Made by a program: the position numbers and the translations under genes. Positions 1 to 7,811 of a stretch of DNA of 64,000 nucleotides are shown here, one piece after another. Positions within the stretch are counted from its first letter, which is position 1; each line of letters starts with the position of its first letter. The stretch covers positions 310,001-374,000 of the forward strand of contig NZ_JAKLTO010000001.1 in assembly GCF_022012335.1 (NCBI RefSeq), read 5' to 3'. Under the pieces are notes generated by a model that worked only from the letters and a program-made list of their open reading frames with translations, had not been told where the DNA came from and ran no database searches. The DNA is from Flavobacterium sp. SM15 (GTDB lineage: Bacteria > Bacteroidota > Bacteroidia > Flavobacteriales > Flavobacteriaceae).

Positions 1-751
1 TTGTTCCATTGATTTTGTAAACATAAACTCCGCTGCTTAACGCTGAAGTATCTAACGCAGTATTGGTTTCAGCTCCTGAAAGATCTTTCTGCAATACTTT
101 CATCCCGTTAGTAGTAAACACTTCCAATTTTCCTTTTTCTCCATTCAGTTTTAGGTTCTCAAACGTAATTTGCCCTTCTGTAGGGTTAGGAAACGCAAAA
201 ACGTTTTTGGAGAACAATTCATACTGATTTACCGTTAACGTTCCTTGTAAAGAATACACTTTCAAATCTGCAAACCAATTTACAGAAAAGTCATCACTAT
301 ATATTTTTTTGGTAATCAACTTATACTGCCCCGCAGAATCCTTGAATACACTTGCATAGGTCGCCCCCGCAAACTCTTGAATTAATGAACCATCACTGCT
401 AACTAAAACAATTTTACTCTCCATCGTGACATCATTATATTCAGAAATTAAAAATTCAATATTCGCATCGTTATTAAACAATTTATCAGAGATTAATAAG
501 AAATTATTGAATTTCCAATCCGGCATTATTGGAACTGTAAATGAAGTTGTCAATACATGCGTCTGATTGAAAATCTGGACACCCCCGGTATTTTTATCAA
601 ACGTAAAATGATTTAATTCTGTTTGTGTGTAAAAAGCCGAAACAAAATCATCTCCTCCTAGTGAAGAAGTTGTATATTCATGCTCAAAGGTTATTTGAGA
701 AAAAGCATTCAAACTAAAAAGGGAAGCAACTAAAAATAATTTTAATTTCAT
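1..751 (-). CDS. T9SS type A sorting domain protein, 3' end cut by the window edge
   Basis: Read directly from the minus strand: an open frame runs from the ATG at 751-749 to the window edge with no stop, about 250 codons. It opens with a signal peptide (MKLKLFLVASLFSLNAFSQ). Its last visible 70 residues carry the signature of a type A T9SS C-terminal domain: FAFPNPTEGQITFENL, then a GMKVLQKDLSG stretch and LSSGVYVYKI. Such domains carry cargo through the type IX outer-membrane translocon and are cleaved at the surface. The middle (about residues 20-170) is beta-rich and was not recognised, so the function of the passenger is unknown. Only the last dozen or so residues should be missing. It is divergent from murF-alr. 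Confidence 0.85.
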   Translation of the reverse strand, partial: MKLKLFLVASLFSLNAFSQITFEHEYTTSSLGGDDFVSAFYTQTELNHFTFDKNTGGVQIFNQTHVLTTSFTVPIMPDWKFNNFLLISDKLFNNDANIEFLISEYNDVTMESKIVLVSSDGSLIQEFAGATYASVFKDSAGQYKLITKKIYSDDFSVNWFADLKVYSLQGTLTVNQYELFSKNVFAFPNPTEGQITFENLKLNGEKGKLEVFTTNGMKVLQKDLSGAETNTALDTSALSSGVYVYKINGT

Positions 752-852
752 TAGTGTTATTTTTTAAGATTAGCTGCAAAAAAACAAAAAAAACCTACAA
801 AAACAAAAAAACATTGTTCAACAATAAAGCTATTTTATTAAAAAAGAAGTCC

Positions 853-860
853 TATTTTTG
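853..860 (+). promoter_or_regulatory. Probable -7 box (TATTTTTG) of murF-alr
   Basis: A perfect match to the Bacteroidota TAnnTTTG element lies 70 nt before the murF-alr start. No TTG was found at the expected 17-23 nt upstream, so only the -7 half is supported. The rest of 752-929 is AT-rich spacer between divergent genes. Confidence 0.4.
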
Positions 861-929
861 AAAACGATATGACCAAATAGTTTTCATTGTTGCAAATCAA
901 CACATTAGACCAATCGCTTACCTGGAAAA

Positions 930-3365
930 ATGAGTTTACTTATCCAAAATATCATCCCTGTTATCCATGCCAAATGGTTGGGAAACGATCAAATATGTTC
1001 TATTGACAACGTTTCCATAGATAGCCGTTCACTACAAAACAATAACGGCACACTGTTTTTTGCCTTGGTGGGACAGCACCACGATGGGCATCAGTACCTA
1101 TCTGAACTCATTGAAAAAGGGGTTCAGAATTTTGCAGTTCAACATGTTCCGGAAAAACTGATAAACAAAGCCAATTTTCTTATTGTAGAAAACACCTTGA
1201 ACGCGCTACAAGAATTCGCCGCTTTTTACCGCCAACAATTCAACTTCCCAATTATCGGGATTACCGGAAGTAACGGCAAAACCATCGTAAAAGAATGGCT
1301 GAATTTCCTTTTGAGTCCGGAATACAACATCATCCGAAGCCCGAAAAGTTACAACTCACAGGTTGGTGTTCCGCTTTCGGTTATCGGCATCAACGAAAAA
1401 CACAATTTGGGAATTTTTGAAGCCGGAATTTCCCAAGTGGGCGAAATGGAAAAACTGGGCAACATCATTCAACCGACGTTAGGAATCTTAACCAATATCG
1501 GCTCGGCTCACAACGAAGGCTTCCGTTCTGAGGAAGAGAAAATCCAACAGAAACTCAAACTGTTCGATAATGCACCAGTGGTAATCCTTCAGAAAAACGA
1601 TACTATCGAAGCCTATTTAAAACCGGAAACCAAAGCGTTTACCTGGAGTTTCAACAACACTTCCGCAGATGTACAAATTACCAAAAAATCGTCATCCGTT
1701 TTAGAAATCAAACATAAGGACGAAACGTTTTCCGTAACACTTCCGTTTCACGATAAGGCCTCAGAAGAAAATTCCATTACCTGTTTAATGGTGCTTTTGT
1801 ATTTCGGTTACGATGTCAAAACGATTCAGGAGCGCCTTGCCAATTTGTATCCGGTGGAAATGCGTTTACAGGTAAAGAACGGCATTAACAATTGTACGAT
1901 TATCGACGACAGTTACAGTTCCGATTACCAGTCGCTTAAAATCGCGCTGGATTTTCTGGAACAACACAAAACCCATAAAAAGAAGACAGTCATCCTATCC
2001 GATATTTTTCAAAGCGGTTTTACAGCAGAAGAACTCTATTCAAAAGTAACCAAACTCCTGAAAAACAACCATGTGGAACGTGTTTTCGGAATTGGCGACA
2101 ACATCGCAAATCATTTGAAAGACTATCCGAATTTTATTCCGTTTGCCACCACTCAGGAGTTTGTAGCCCATTTCAATTCGCACGAGTTTGAATATGAAAC
2201 CATCCTGATTAAAGGAGCACGCAGTTTTCAGTTTGAAGAAATCGTGGTGCTTTTAGAGGAGAAAACCCATGAAACGGTTCTGGAAATCAATTTGAATGCG
2301 ATTAGTCATAACCTGAATTTTTACAAATCGAAACTCAAACCTACCACCAAAATGATGGCAATGGTAAAGGCTTTCGGTTATGGCAGCGGTAGTTTCGAGA
2401 TTGCTAAATTATTAGCCCATCATAAAATTGATTATTTAGGTGTAGCTTTCGCCGATGAAGGTATTGCACTTCGCAACGCGGGAATCACCATGCCAATTAT
2501 CGTGATGAACCCTGAAAACAGTGCGTTCGCGGCGATGGTAGCTTACAATCTGGAACCGGAGATTTATTCGGCTTCGGTATTGAAGAAATTCATTGTTTTA
2601 GCTCAACAGAAAAACTTATACAATTATCCGATTCATATCAAACTCGATACCGGTATGCATCGATTGGGATTTGAAGAACGGGATTTAAACGAGCTTATCA
2701 GCTTACTGAAGAACAACAATCTGGTAGAAGTGAAAAGTATTTTTTCACATTTGTCTTCAAGTGATGTACCCGAATTCCGTGAGTTTACTTTAGAGCAGAT
2801 TCATAAATTCAGCGCTTGGTCCTCTCAACTTATAACAGAGCTGGATATTACACCAATTCGTCATATTTTAAATACTTCCGGCATTTATAATTTTGCGGAA
2901 TACCAATTCGATATGGTGCGTTTGGGCATCGGTTTGTATGGTGTAGGCAATGATACTGAAGAAATGAAACAACTGGAAAATGTAGGAACTTTAAAAACCA
3001 TCATTCTTCAGATAAAAGAAATCCCAACCGGAGATAGTGTAGGTTACAGCCGAAGATTCCGAGCCGACAAACCTACAAGAACCGCAACAATTCCTATTGG
3101 TTATGCCGACGGCATCCCAAGAAGCTGGGGCAATGAAAAAGGCTATGTTTTGGTGAATCATCAAAAAGCGCGAATTGTAGGCAACATCTGTATGGACATG
3201 CTCATGATTGACGTTACCGACATCCCATGCGAGGAAGGCGACATGGTAATTGTCTTTGGAAAATCACCACGGGTAACCGAACTCGCTGAAGTGGTCGGGA
3301 CCATCCCCTACGAGATTTTAACCAGTATTTCCCATCGTGTAAAACGTGTTTTCTATAAGGAATAA
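930..3365 (+). CDS. Bifunctional UDP-MurNAc-tripeptide:D-Ala-D-Ala ligase / alanine racemase
   Basis: An 811-residue fusion of two cytoplasmic peptidoglycan enzymes. Residues 1 to about 445 are MurF, which adds D-Ala-D-Ala to UDP-MurNAc-tripeptide using ATP; its P-loop GSNGKT is at 113-118. From about 448 the protein is alanine racemase (L-Ala to D-Ala, PLP-dependent), with the PLP lysine K480 in AMVKAFGYGSG and the second catalytic base Y706 in GYSRRF. The racemase thus supplies the amino acid whose dipeptide the ligase half uses; the dipeptide step itself (Ddl) is not here. The racemase motif reads KAFGYGSG where many family members have KANAYGHG. This fusion is known across Bacteroidota. 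The start at 930 gives the normal MurF N-terminus. Confidence 0.95.
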   Translation: MSLLIQNIIPVIHAKWLGNDQICSIDNVSIDSRSLQNNNGTLFFALVGQHHDGHQYLSELIEKGVQNFAVQHVPEKLINKANFLIVENTLNALQEFAAFYRQQFNFPIIGITGSNGKTIVKEWLNFLLSPEYNIIRSPKSYNSQVGVPLSVIGINEKHNLGIFEAGISQVGEMEKLGNIIQPTLGILTNIGSAHNEGFRSEEEKIQQKLKLFDNAPVVILQKNDTIEAYLKPETKAFTWSFNNTSADVQITKKSSSVLEIKHKDETFSVTLPFHDKASEENSITCLMVLLYFGYDVKTIQERLANLYPVEMRLQVKNGINNCTIIDDSYSSDYQSLKIALDFLEQHKTHKKKTVILSDIFQSGFTAEELYSKVTKLLKNNHVERVFGIGDNIANHLKDYPNFIPFATTQEFVAHFNSHEFEYETILIKGARSFQFEEIVVLLEEKTHETVLEINLNAISHNLNFYKSKLKPTTKMMAMVKAFGYGSGSFEIAKLLAHHKIDYLGVAFADEGIALRNAGITMPIIVMNPENSAFAAMVAYNLEPEIYSASVLKKFIVLAQQKNLYNYPIHIKLDTGMHRLGFEERDLNELISLLKNNNLVEVKSIFSHLSSSDVPEFREFTLEQIHKFSAWSSQLITELDITPIRHILNTSGIYNFAEYQFDMVRLGIGLYGVGNDTEEMKQLENVGTLKTIILQIKEIPTGDSVGYSRRFRADKPTRTATIPIGYADGIPRSWGNEKGYVLVNHQKARIVGNICMDMLMIDVTDIPCEEGDMVIVFGKSPRVTELAEVVGTIPYEILTSISHRVKRVFYKE

Positions 3366-3450
3366 GTCACTTTTTGTTAAAAAAAGTCAAATTGTAATTT
3401 AATTTTTACTAATTTAGCGTGAAACGAATTTTTAACTAAAATCATATTCT

Positions 3451-3876
3451 ATGGGATTTATTTCAGAATTTAAGGAATTCGCCATGAAAGGCAACTTGGT
3501 GGACATGGCAATTGCATTCGTTATGGGAGGTGCTTTCGGTAAAGTAGTTACCGCATTTGTAGAAAAAATGTTTGCTCCAATCATCGGATTAATCATGGGT
3601 GGAATTGACCTGAACGACAAGAAATTAATCGTTAAAGACGGTGTTGCCGAAGTTAAAGATGCGGCCGGTGCGGTAGTCACTCCTGCGGTAGCCGAAGTTG
3701 CCATTGAGTGGGGCGCTTTCCTAACCGCCTTAATCGATTTTATCATCGTGGCTTTTGTGATGTTTATGATCATCAAAGCGATGAACAAAATGAAAAAACC
3801 TGAACCAGCTCCGGCACCTGCAGGACCAACTCAGGAAGAATTGTTAGGCGAAATTCGTGATTTATTGAAAAAATAA
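3451..3876 (+). CDS. mscL: Large-conductance mechanosensitive channel MscL
   Basis: 141 residues, the usual MscL size. MscL is a homopentameric inner-membrane pore that opens under membrane tension and releases solutes on osmotic downshock. The N-terminal amphipathic helix and glycine-rich first membrane helix (about 15-45, NLVDMAIAFVMGGAFGKVV) are typical. A periplasmic loop with an Ala/Val-rich insertion follows, then the second membrane helix (about 88-112). The tail has a Pro/Ala linker (EPAPAPAGP) and the conserved cytoplasmic helix ending EIRDLLKK. It stands alone, 85 nt after murF-alr, and is closed by its own terminator. Confidence 0.96.
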   Translation: MGFISEFKEFAMKGNLVDMAIAFVMGGAFGKVVTAFVEKMFAPIIGLIMGGIDLNDKKLIVKDGVAEVKDAAGAVVTPAVAEVAIEWGAFLTALIDFIIVAFVMFMIIKAMNKMKKPEPAPAPAGPTQEELLGEIRDLLKK

Positions 3877-3901
3877 TCCGCTACACAACATATTCTAACC
3901 T

Positions 3902-3928
3902 AAACCGTCTGAAGAGGCGGTTTTTTTA
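3902..3928 (+). terminator. Rho-independent terminator of mscL
   Basis: Stem AAACCGTCT / AGGCGGTTT with a GAAG loop, followed by a T run. One G-U pair, otherwise complete. Confidence 0.85.
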
Positions 3929-3986
3929 TGCTAAAATAATTCTTGTGATTTTTATTTTTTAGCACTTTTTAACAGTCGTTTTGTGT

Positions 3987-3994
3987 TAATTTTG
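3987..3994 (+). promoter_or_regulatory. -7 box (TAATTTTG) of asd
   Basis: A perfect TAnnTTTG match 37 nt before the asd ATG. No correctly spaced TTG was found. Confidence 0.45.
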
Positions 3995-4031
3995 CAACTC
4001 TAATTAACTATAATCAAACACACTAAGTAAA

Positions 4032-5021
4032 ATGAAAGTAGCCGTTGTAGGTGCCACCGGTATGGTGGGCGAAGTAATGCTTCAGGTTTTAACCGAAAGA
4101 AATTTTCCCGTAACTGAATTAATCCCAGTAGCTTCCGAGAAGTCGGTGGGTAAAGAAATCGAATTCAAAGGAAAGAAGTTTAAGGTGGTAAGCATGCAAA
4201 CGGCTATCGATATGAAACCGGAAATTGCAGTGTTTTCTGCAGGTGGCGACACTTCCAAAGAATGGGCACCAAAATTTGCCGAAGTTGGTACAACAGTAAT
4301 CGACAACTCCTCAGCTTGGCGAATGGATCCAACTAAAAAATTAGTGGTTCCGGAAATCAATGCTTCTTCTTTAACTAAAGACGATAAAATCATTGCCAAC
4401 CCGAACTGTTCAACCATTCAGATGGTACTGACTTTAGCACCGCTTCATAAGAAATACGACATCAAAAGAATCATTGTTTCGACTTACCAATCCATTACAG
4501 GAACTGGGGTGAAAGCGGTTCGTCAGTTGGAAAATGAATATGCAGGTGTTCAGGGAGAAATGGCTTACAAATACCCAATCCACCGAAACGCCATTCCTCA
4601 ATGTGATGTTTTCGAAGAGAACGGTTACACTAAAGAAGAAATGAAATTGGTGCGCGAAACCCAAAAAATCCTTGACGACAAAACCATCGCAGTAACGGCT
4701 ACTGCTGTTCGTGTTCCGGTTGTTGGAGGACATAGTGAAGCGGTTAACGTGGAATTTGAAAATGATTTCGAAGTAAACGAAGTCCGTTCCATCCTTCACA
4801 ACACCCCGGGAATTACCGTTCAGGATAATATCGACACGTTCACCTATCCGATGCCTTTATATGCTGAAGGAAAGAACGATGTTTTTGTTGGAAGAATCCG
4901 TCGCGATGAAAGCCAGCCCAACACGTTAAACATGTGGATTGTTGCAGACAATTTAAGAAAAGGTGCCGCTACCAATGCGGTTCAGATTGCTGAATATCTT
5001 GTAGCCCATCAGTTGGTATAA
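4032..5021 (+). CDS. asd: Aspartate-semialdehyde dehydrogenase
   Basis: 329 residues, full length. It reduces aspartyl-4-phosphate to aspartate semialdehyde with NADPH, the branch step to lysine, diaminopimelate, threonine and methionine. The N-terminal Rossmann motif GATGMVG (7-13) binds NADP. The catalytic cysteine is C126 in NPNCSTIQ, and GGHSEAVNVEFE near residue 237 carries the conserved active-site histidine. It is monocistronic, with a promoter box upstream and a strong terminator downstream. Diaminopimelate links it to the cell-wall gene murF-alr nearby, but there is no sign of co-transcription because the mscL terminator intervenes. Confidence 0.96.
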   Translation: MKVAVVGATGMVGEVMLQVLTERNFPVTELIPVASEKSVGKEIEFKGKKFKVVSMQTAIDMKPEIAVFSAGGDTSKEWAPKFAEVGTTVIDNSSAWRMDPTKKLVVPEINASSLTKDDKIIANPNCSTIQMVLTLAPLHKKYDIKRIIVSTYQSITGTGVKAVRQLENEYAGVQGEMAYKYPIHRNAIPQCDVFEENGYTKEEMKLVRETQKILDDKTIAVTATAVRVPVVGGHSEAVNVEFENDFEVNEVRSILHNTPGITVQDNIDTFTYPMPLYAEGKNDVFVGRIRRDESQPNTLNMWIVADNLRKGAATNAVQIAEYLVAHQLV

Positions 5022-5043
5022 TTCCAGAAAAATAAATACAAAG

Positions 5044-5075
5044 ATCCGTTTGATGTAAAATTGAACGGATTTTTT
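5044..5075 (+). terminator. Terminator of asd
   Basis: Stem ATCCGTT / AACGGAT around a 13-nt loop, followed by TTTTTTCTTTTTT. The loop and 3' arm contain the TTG of the next gene's promoter. Confidence 0.8.
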
Positions 5076-5092
5076 CTTTTTTGCTATCTTTG
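5061..5092 (+). promoter_or_regulatory. Two-box promoter directly abutting the start of the His/Cys-rich protein
   Basis: TTG at 5061-5063, a 21-nt spacer and TATCTTTG at 5085-5092: a full Bacteroidota primary promoter. The -7 box ends only 5 nt before the ATG at 5098, so transcription should begin at or within a base or two of the start codon. It overlaps the asd terminator. Confidence 0.65.
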
Positions 5093-5097
5093 TAAAA

Positions 5098-5448
5098 ATG
5101 AATAAAAAACTGCAAAACCTAAGCCTCTCGTTACTGATAAGCATATTGTTCGCAATATTGTTTCAATCAGCGCACTCCTTTGAGCATTTGGCAAAGCAGT
5201 TTACCCAGGAGCATTGCGACCATAAATACGACCCTTCCAAAACGGAATTCACCCACAGCCATCACAATTTTGACGACTGTTTCGTTTGTGAGTTTTCGTT
5301 TAGCAATTACATTCCGGTCGAGTTTTTCTCCTTTTCATTTCATCAAACTCCTGTTGCAAAAAGCCTTATGTTTTTCAATAGTGAAAAACCAATTGTTTTT
5401 TCCGGCAGTTTCTTCAGCCTTCGGGCTCCTCCTTGTTTTATTGCATAA
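5098..5448 (+). CDS. Small exported His/Cys-rich protein next to a TonB receptor
   Basis: 116 residues, family not named with certainty. An N-terminal signal or anchor helix (about 7-27, LSLSLLISILFAILFQSAHS) is followed by a mature part rich in possible metal ligands: EHCDHKYD, THSHHNFDDCFVCEF. The C-terminus reads SLRAPP, resembling the ends of short DUF2946-type proteins found beside metal-related TonB receptors in other phyla; that resemblance is from memory. It lies 56 nt before the TonB-dependent receptor, so co-transcription is likely. A role in sensing, binding or delivering a metal ion (copper or zinc) at the cell envelope is inferred from composition and neighbour only. Confidence 0.7.
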   Translation: MNKKLQNLSLSLLISILFAILFQSAHSFEHLAKQFTQEHCDHKYDPSKTEFTHSHHNFDDCFVCEFSFSNYIPVEFFSFSFHQTPVAKSLMFFNSEKPIVFSGSFFSLRAPPCFIA

Positions 5449-5504
5449 TTTCTTATTGCCGAATCCCGGCCAGGCTTTTTGTACAATAAATCAATCTAAA
5501 AAAC

Positions 5505-7712
5505 ATGAAATCTTATTTAACAACCCTAGTACTATTAGGGTTTTCGATAATTGCTTTCGGGCAAAACAAACTTATTGGCACCATTACCGATCCTCATAAC
5601 AAACCGCTTGAAAATGTTACGGTTTCACTACCGGAACTGCACAAAGAAGCTTTTTCAGATGCAAACGGAACCTTTACTTTTGAAAATCTTGCAGATGGAG
5701 ACTTTAGTGTAACATTTTCTTCCATCGGATATGCAAACAAAACCGTTACGGTTGCACTGAATCAGAAGGAAACCACCGTAACTGTTATCTTAGAGGAAAC
5801 TTCCACACACATGGATGAGCTGATCGTTTCTACCGTTTTCAACAAATTACAATCGCAAAACGTGATGAAAGTAGAGCATCAATCCGTGAAAGAATTGCAG
5901 CAAAAAGGTGCTGCTACTCTTGTGGAAGGTTTGGCTAAAATTCCCGGAGTTGCTCAAATCTCCACCGGAACCTCCATCGGGAAACCGGTAATTCGCGGAT
6001 TGAGCGGCAATAGGGTTTTGGTCTATTCCCAAGGCATTCGTATGGAAAACCAACAGTTTGGTGAAGAACACGGCTTGGGCATGAGCGATGCCGGCGTGGA
6101 AAGTGTGGAAGTCATCAAAGGACCGGCTTCATTGTTGTACGGTTCCGATGCTTTAGGCGGTGTCCTTTATTTCAACCCGGAGAAATTTGCCAAAACCAAT
6201 ACTTTTACTGGAAATTTCAATCAGAAAGTTTTTTCTAATACTCAGGGAAGCAATACGTCTTTAGGCATCAAAACCTCAACAGACAACTGGAAATTTCTAA
6301 CCCGGGCAAGTTATTCCACCCATGCGGATTATAAAATCCCGGACGGAGATCGGATAACCAACACCCGCTTCATCGAAAAGGATTATAAAATCGGAATCGG
6401 CTATTCTACCGTAAAATATCAAAGTGAGTTCCGATACAATTACAACAACCTGAACATCGGTTTACCCGAAACGGATATTGAACCTTCTAATTTTCGCACG
6501 CCTCTATATCCGAAACAAGATATCGACAACCATATGCTGAGTTTGCATCAGAAATATTTCTTTAAAAACTCTAAACTGGAAGCTGATTTAGGTTACATTT
6601 TCAACAACCGAAAAGAATTGGAAGCTCAGGACGAAATCGCTTTACACATGAAACTGAAAACCGCGAGTTACAACCTGAAATATTATCTGCCGAAATCCGG
6701 AAACCTGGAAACCATTATTGGTATTCAAGGCCTTCGTCAAACCAATAAAAACAATGGAGAAGAACTTTTGATTCCGGATGCCACCACCAATGATTTCGGT
6801 GCTTTGATTACCTCTAATTACGAATGGAAAAAACACTCCTTTCAGGCAGGAATTCGGTATGATACAAGAAAAATCGACTCCGAAGCCCATGGTGTTTTCG
6901 GCGAAGACGGTTATTTTGCGCCTATAAGCAAAACCTTCGAAAGCTTTAATACTTCCTTAGGCTACAAAACCAAATTGATTGATAATTTAACTCTTCGCCT
7001 AAATTTAGCCTCAGGTTTTCGAGCGCCAAACTTGGCCGAATTGACTTCCAATGGCGTTCATGAAGGAAGTAACCGCTACGAAATAGGAAATGCAAATCTG
7101 AAAAACGAACAAAACTTCCAGACCGATTTAAACCTGGAATACGGCAACGCCCACTTTGAATTTTTTGCCAACGGATTTTACAACCACATCACCAATTATA
7201 TTTTTTTAGCGCCTAACGGAACGATTATCGACAGCAACAACGCTTACGATTACCTTCAGGACAATGCTGCGCTTTACGGAGGAGAAGTTGGAATCCACTT
7301 TCACCCGCACCCGCTGGATTGGTTGCATTACGTAAGTTCTTTTGAAACCGTGACCGGCAAAAAAGACAATGGCGATCATCTACCGCTGATTCCCGCCAAT
7401 AAATTCTCCAACACGCTTCGCACGGAGTTTGATTTGCAAAACTGGTTTAAAAAAGGCTATGCGCTTATCAATGTAGATTATGTTTTCAAACAGAACAACA
7501 TCAGTGCTTTTGAAACATCATCAATGGATTACTGTTTGGTAAATTTAGGTTTCGGAGGAACTGTCAGCCTTGGAAAATCGAAATTTGATCTTTCCGTAAA
7601 TGCCAATAATTTATTGAACAAAACTTATATTGCTCACCTTTCCCGATTAAAAACAGATGGGATTCCTAACATGGGTAGAAATCTGGTTTTGGGTATCAAC
7701 TTTAATTTTTAA
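5505..7712 (+). CDS. TonB-dependent outer-membrane receptor with carboxypeptidase-like N-domain
   Basis: 735 residues. A signal peptide ending near SIIAFGQ is followed by a carboxypeptidase-regulatory-like beta domain (about 20-105: LIGTITDPHNKPLENVTVS). The plug domain (about 125-230) has typical wording: KIPGVAQISTGTSIGKPVIR, then SVEVIKGPASLLYGSDALGG. The rest is a 22-strand barrel ending in NLVLGINFNF. Such receptors import scarce ligands across the outer membrane using TonB-ExbBD energy. Both the plug's QQFGEEHG region and the His/Cys-rich neighbour suggest a metal-chelate or metal-ion receptor rather than a SusC-type glycan receptor; no SusD partner is present. The ligand is inference. 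Confidence 0.92.
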   Translation: MKSYLTTLVLLGFSIIAFGQNKLIGTITDPHNKPLENVTVSLPELHKEAFSDANGTFTFENLADGDFSVTFSSIGYANKTVTVALNQKETTVTVILEETSTHMDELIVSTVFNKLQSQNVMKVEHQSVKELQQKGAATLVEGLAKIPGVAQISTGTSIGKPVIRGLSGNRVLVYSQGIRMENQQFGEEHGLGMSDAGVESVEVIKGPASLLYGSDALGGVLYFNPEKFAKTNTFTGNFNQKVFSNTQGSNTSLGIKTSTDNWKFLTRASYSTHADYKIPDGDRITNTRFIEKDYKIGIGYSTVKYQSEFRYNYNNLNIGLPETDIEPSNFRTPLYPKQDIDNHMLSLHQKYFFKNSKLEADLGYIFNNRKELEAQDEIALHMKLKTASYNLKYYLPKSGNLETIIGIQGLRQTNKNNGEELLIPDATTNDFGALITSNYEWKKHSFQAGIRYDTRKIDSEAHGVFGEDGYFAPISKTFESFNTSLGYKTKLIDNLTLRLNLASGFRAPNLAELTSNGVHEGSNRYEIGNANLKNEQNFQTDLNLEYGNAHFEFFANGFYNHITNYIFLAPNGTIIDSNNAYDYLQDNAALYGGEVGIHFHPHPLDWLHYVSSFETVTGKKDNGDHLPLIPANKFSNTLRTEFDLQNWFKKGYALINVDYVFKQNNISAFETSSMDYCLVNLGFGGTVSLGKSKFDLSVNANNLLNKTYIAHLSRLKTDGIPNMGRNLVLGINFNF

Positions 7713-7719
7713 CACCGAA

Positions 7720-7745
7720 AAGCTATCCGTTTTGGGTAGCTTTTT
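7720..7745 (+). terminator. Terminator of the TonB receptor gene
   Basis: Hairpin AAGCTATCC / GGTAGCTT (one bulged base) followed by a T run. Confidence 0.8.
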
Positions 7746-7747
7746 CA

Positions 7748-7776
7748 TTGATAAATTAATCGATTCCTTATATTTG
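7748..7776 (+). promoter_or_regulatory. Two-box promoter of the prolyl oligopeptidase
   Basis: TTG at 7748-7750, an 18-nt spacer and a perfect TATATTTG at 7769-7776. The predicted leader before the ATG at 7812 is about 30 nt. Confidence 0.7.
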
Positions 7777-7811
7777 TTTACAACTAAAAACAACACGTAA
7801 AATCATCAATC

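Noticed and set aside
3432..3788. 118-residue frame opposite mscL
   Set aside because: Antisense shadow of a well-conserved gene; low-complexity Ser/Ala/Thr composition and no promoter.
5180..5599. 139-residue frame overlapping the His/Cys-rich gene and the TonB receptor start
   Set aside because: Overlaps two better supported genes in another frame and has no signal or domain.
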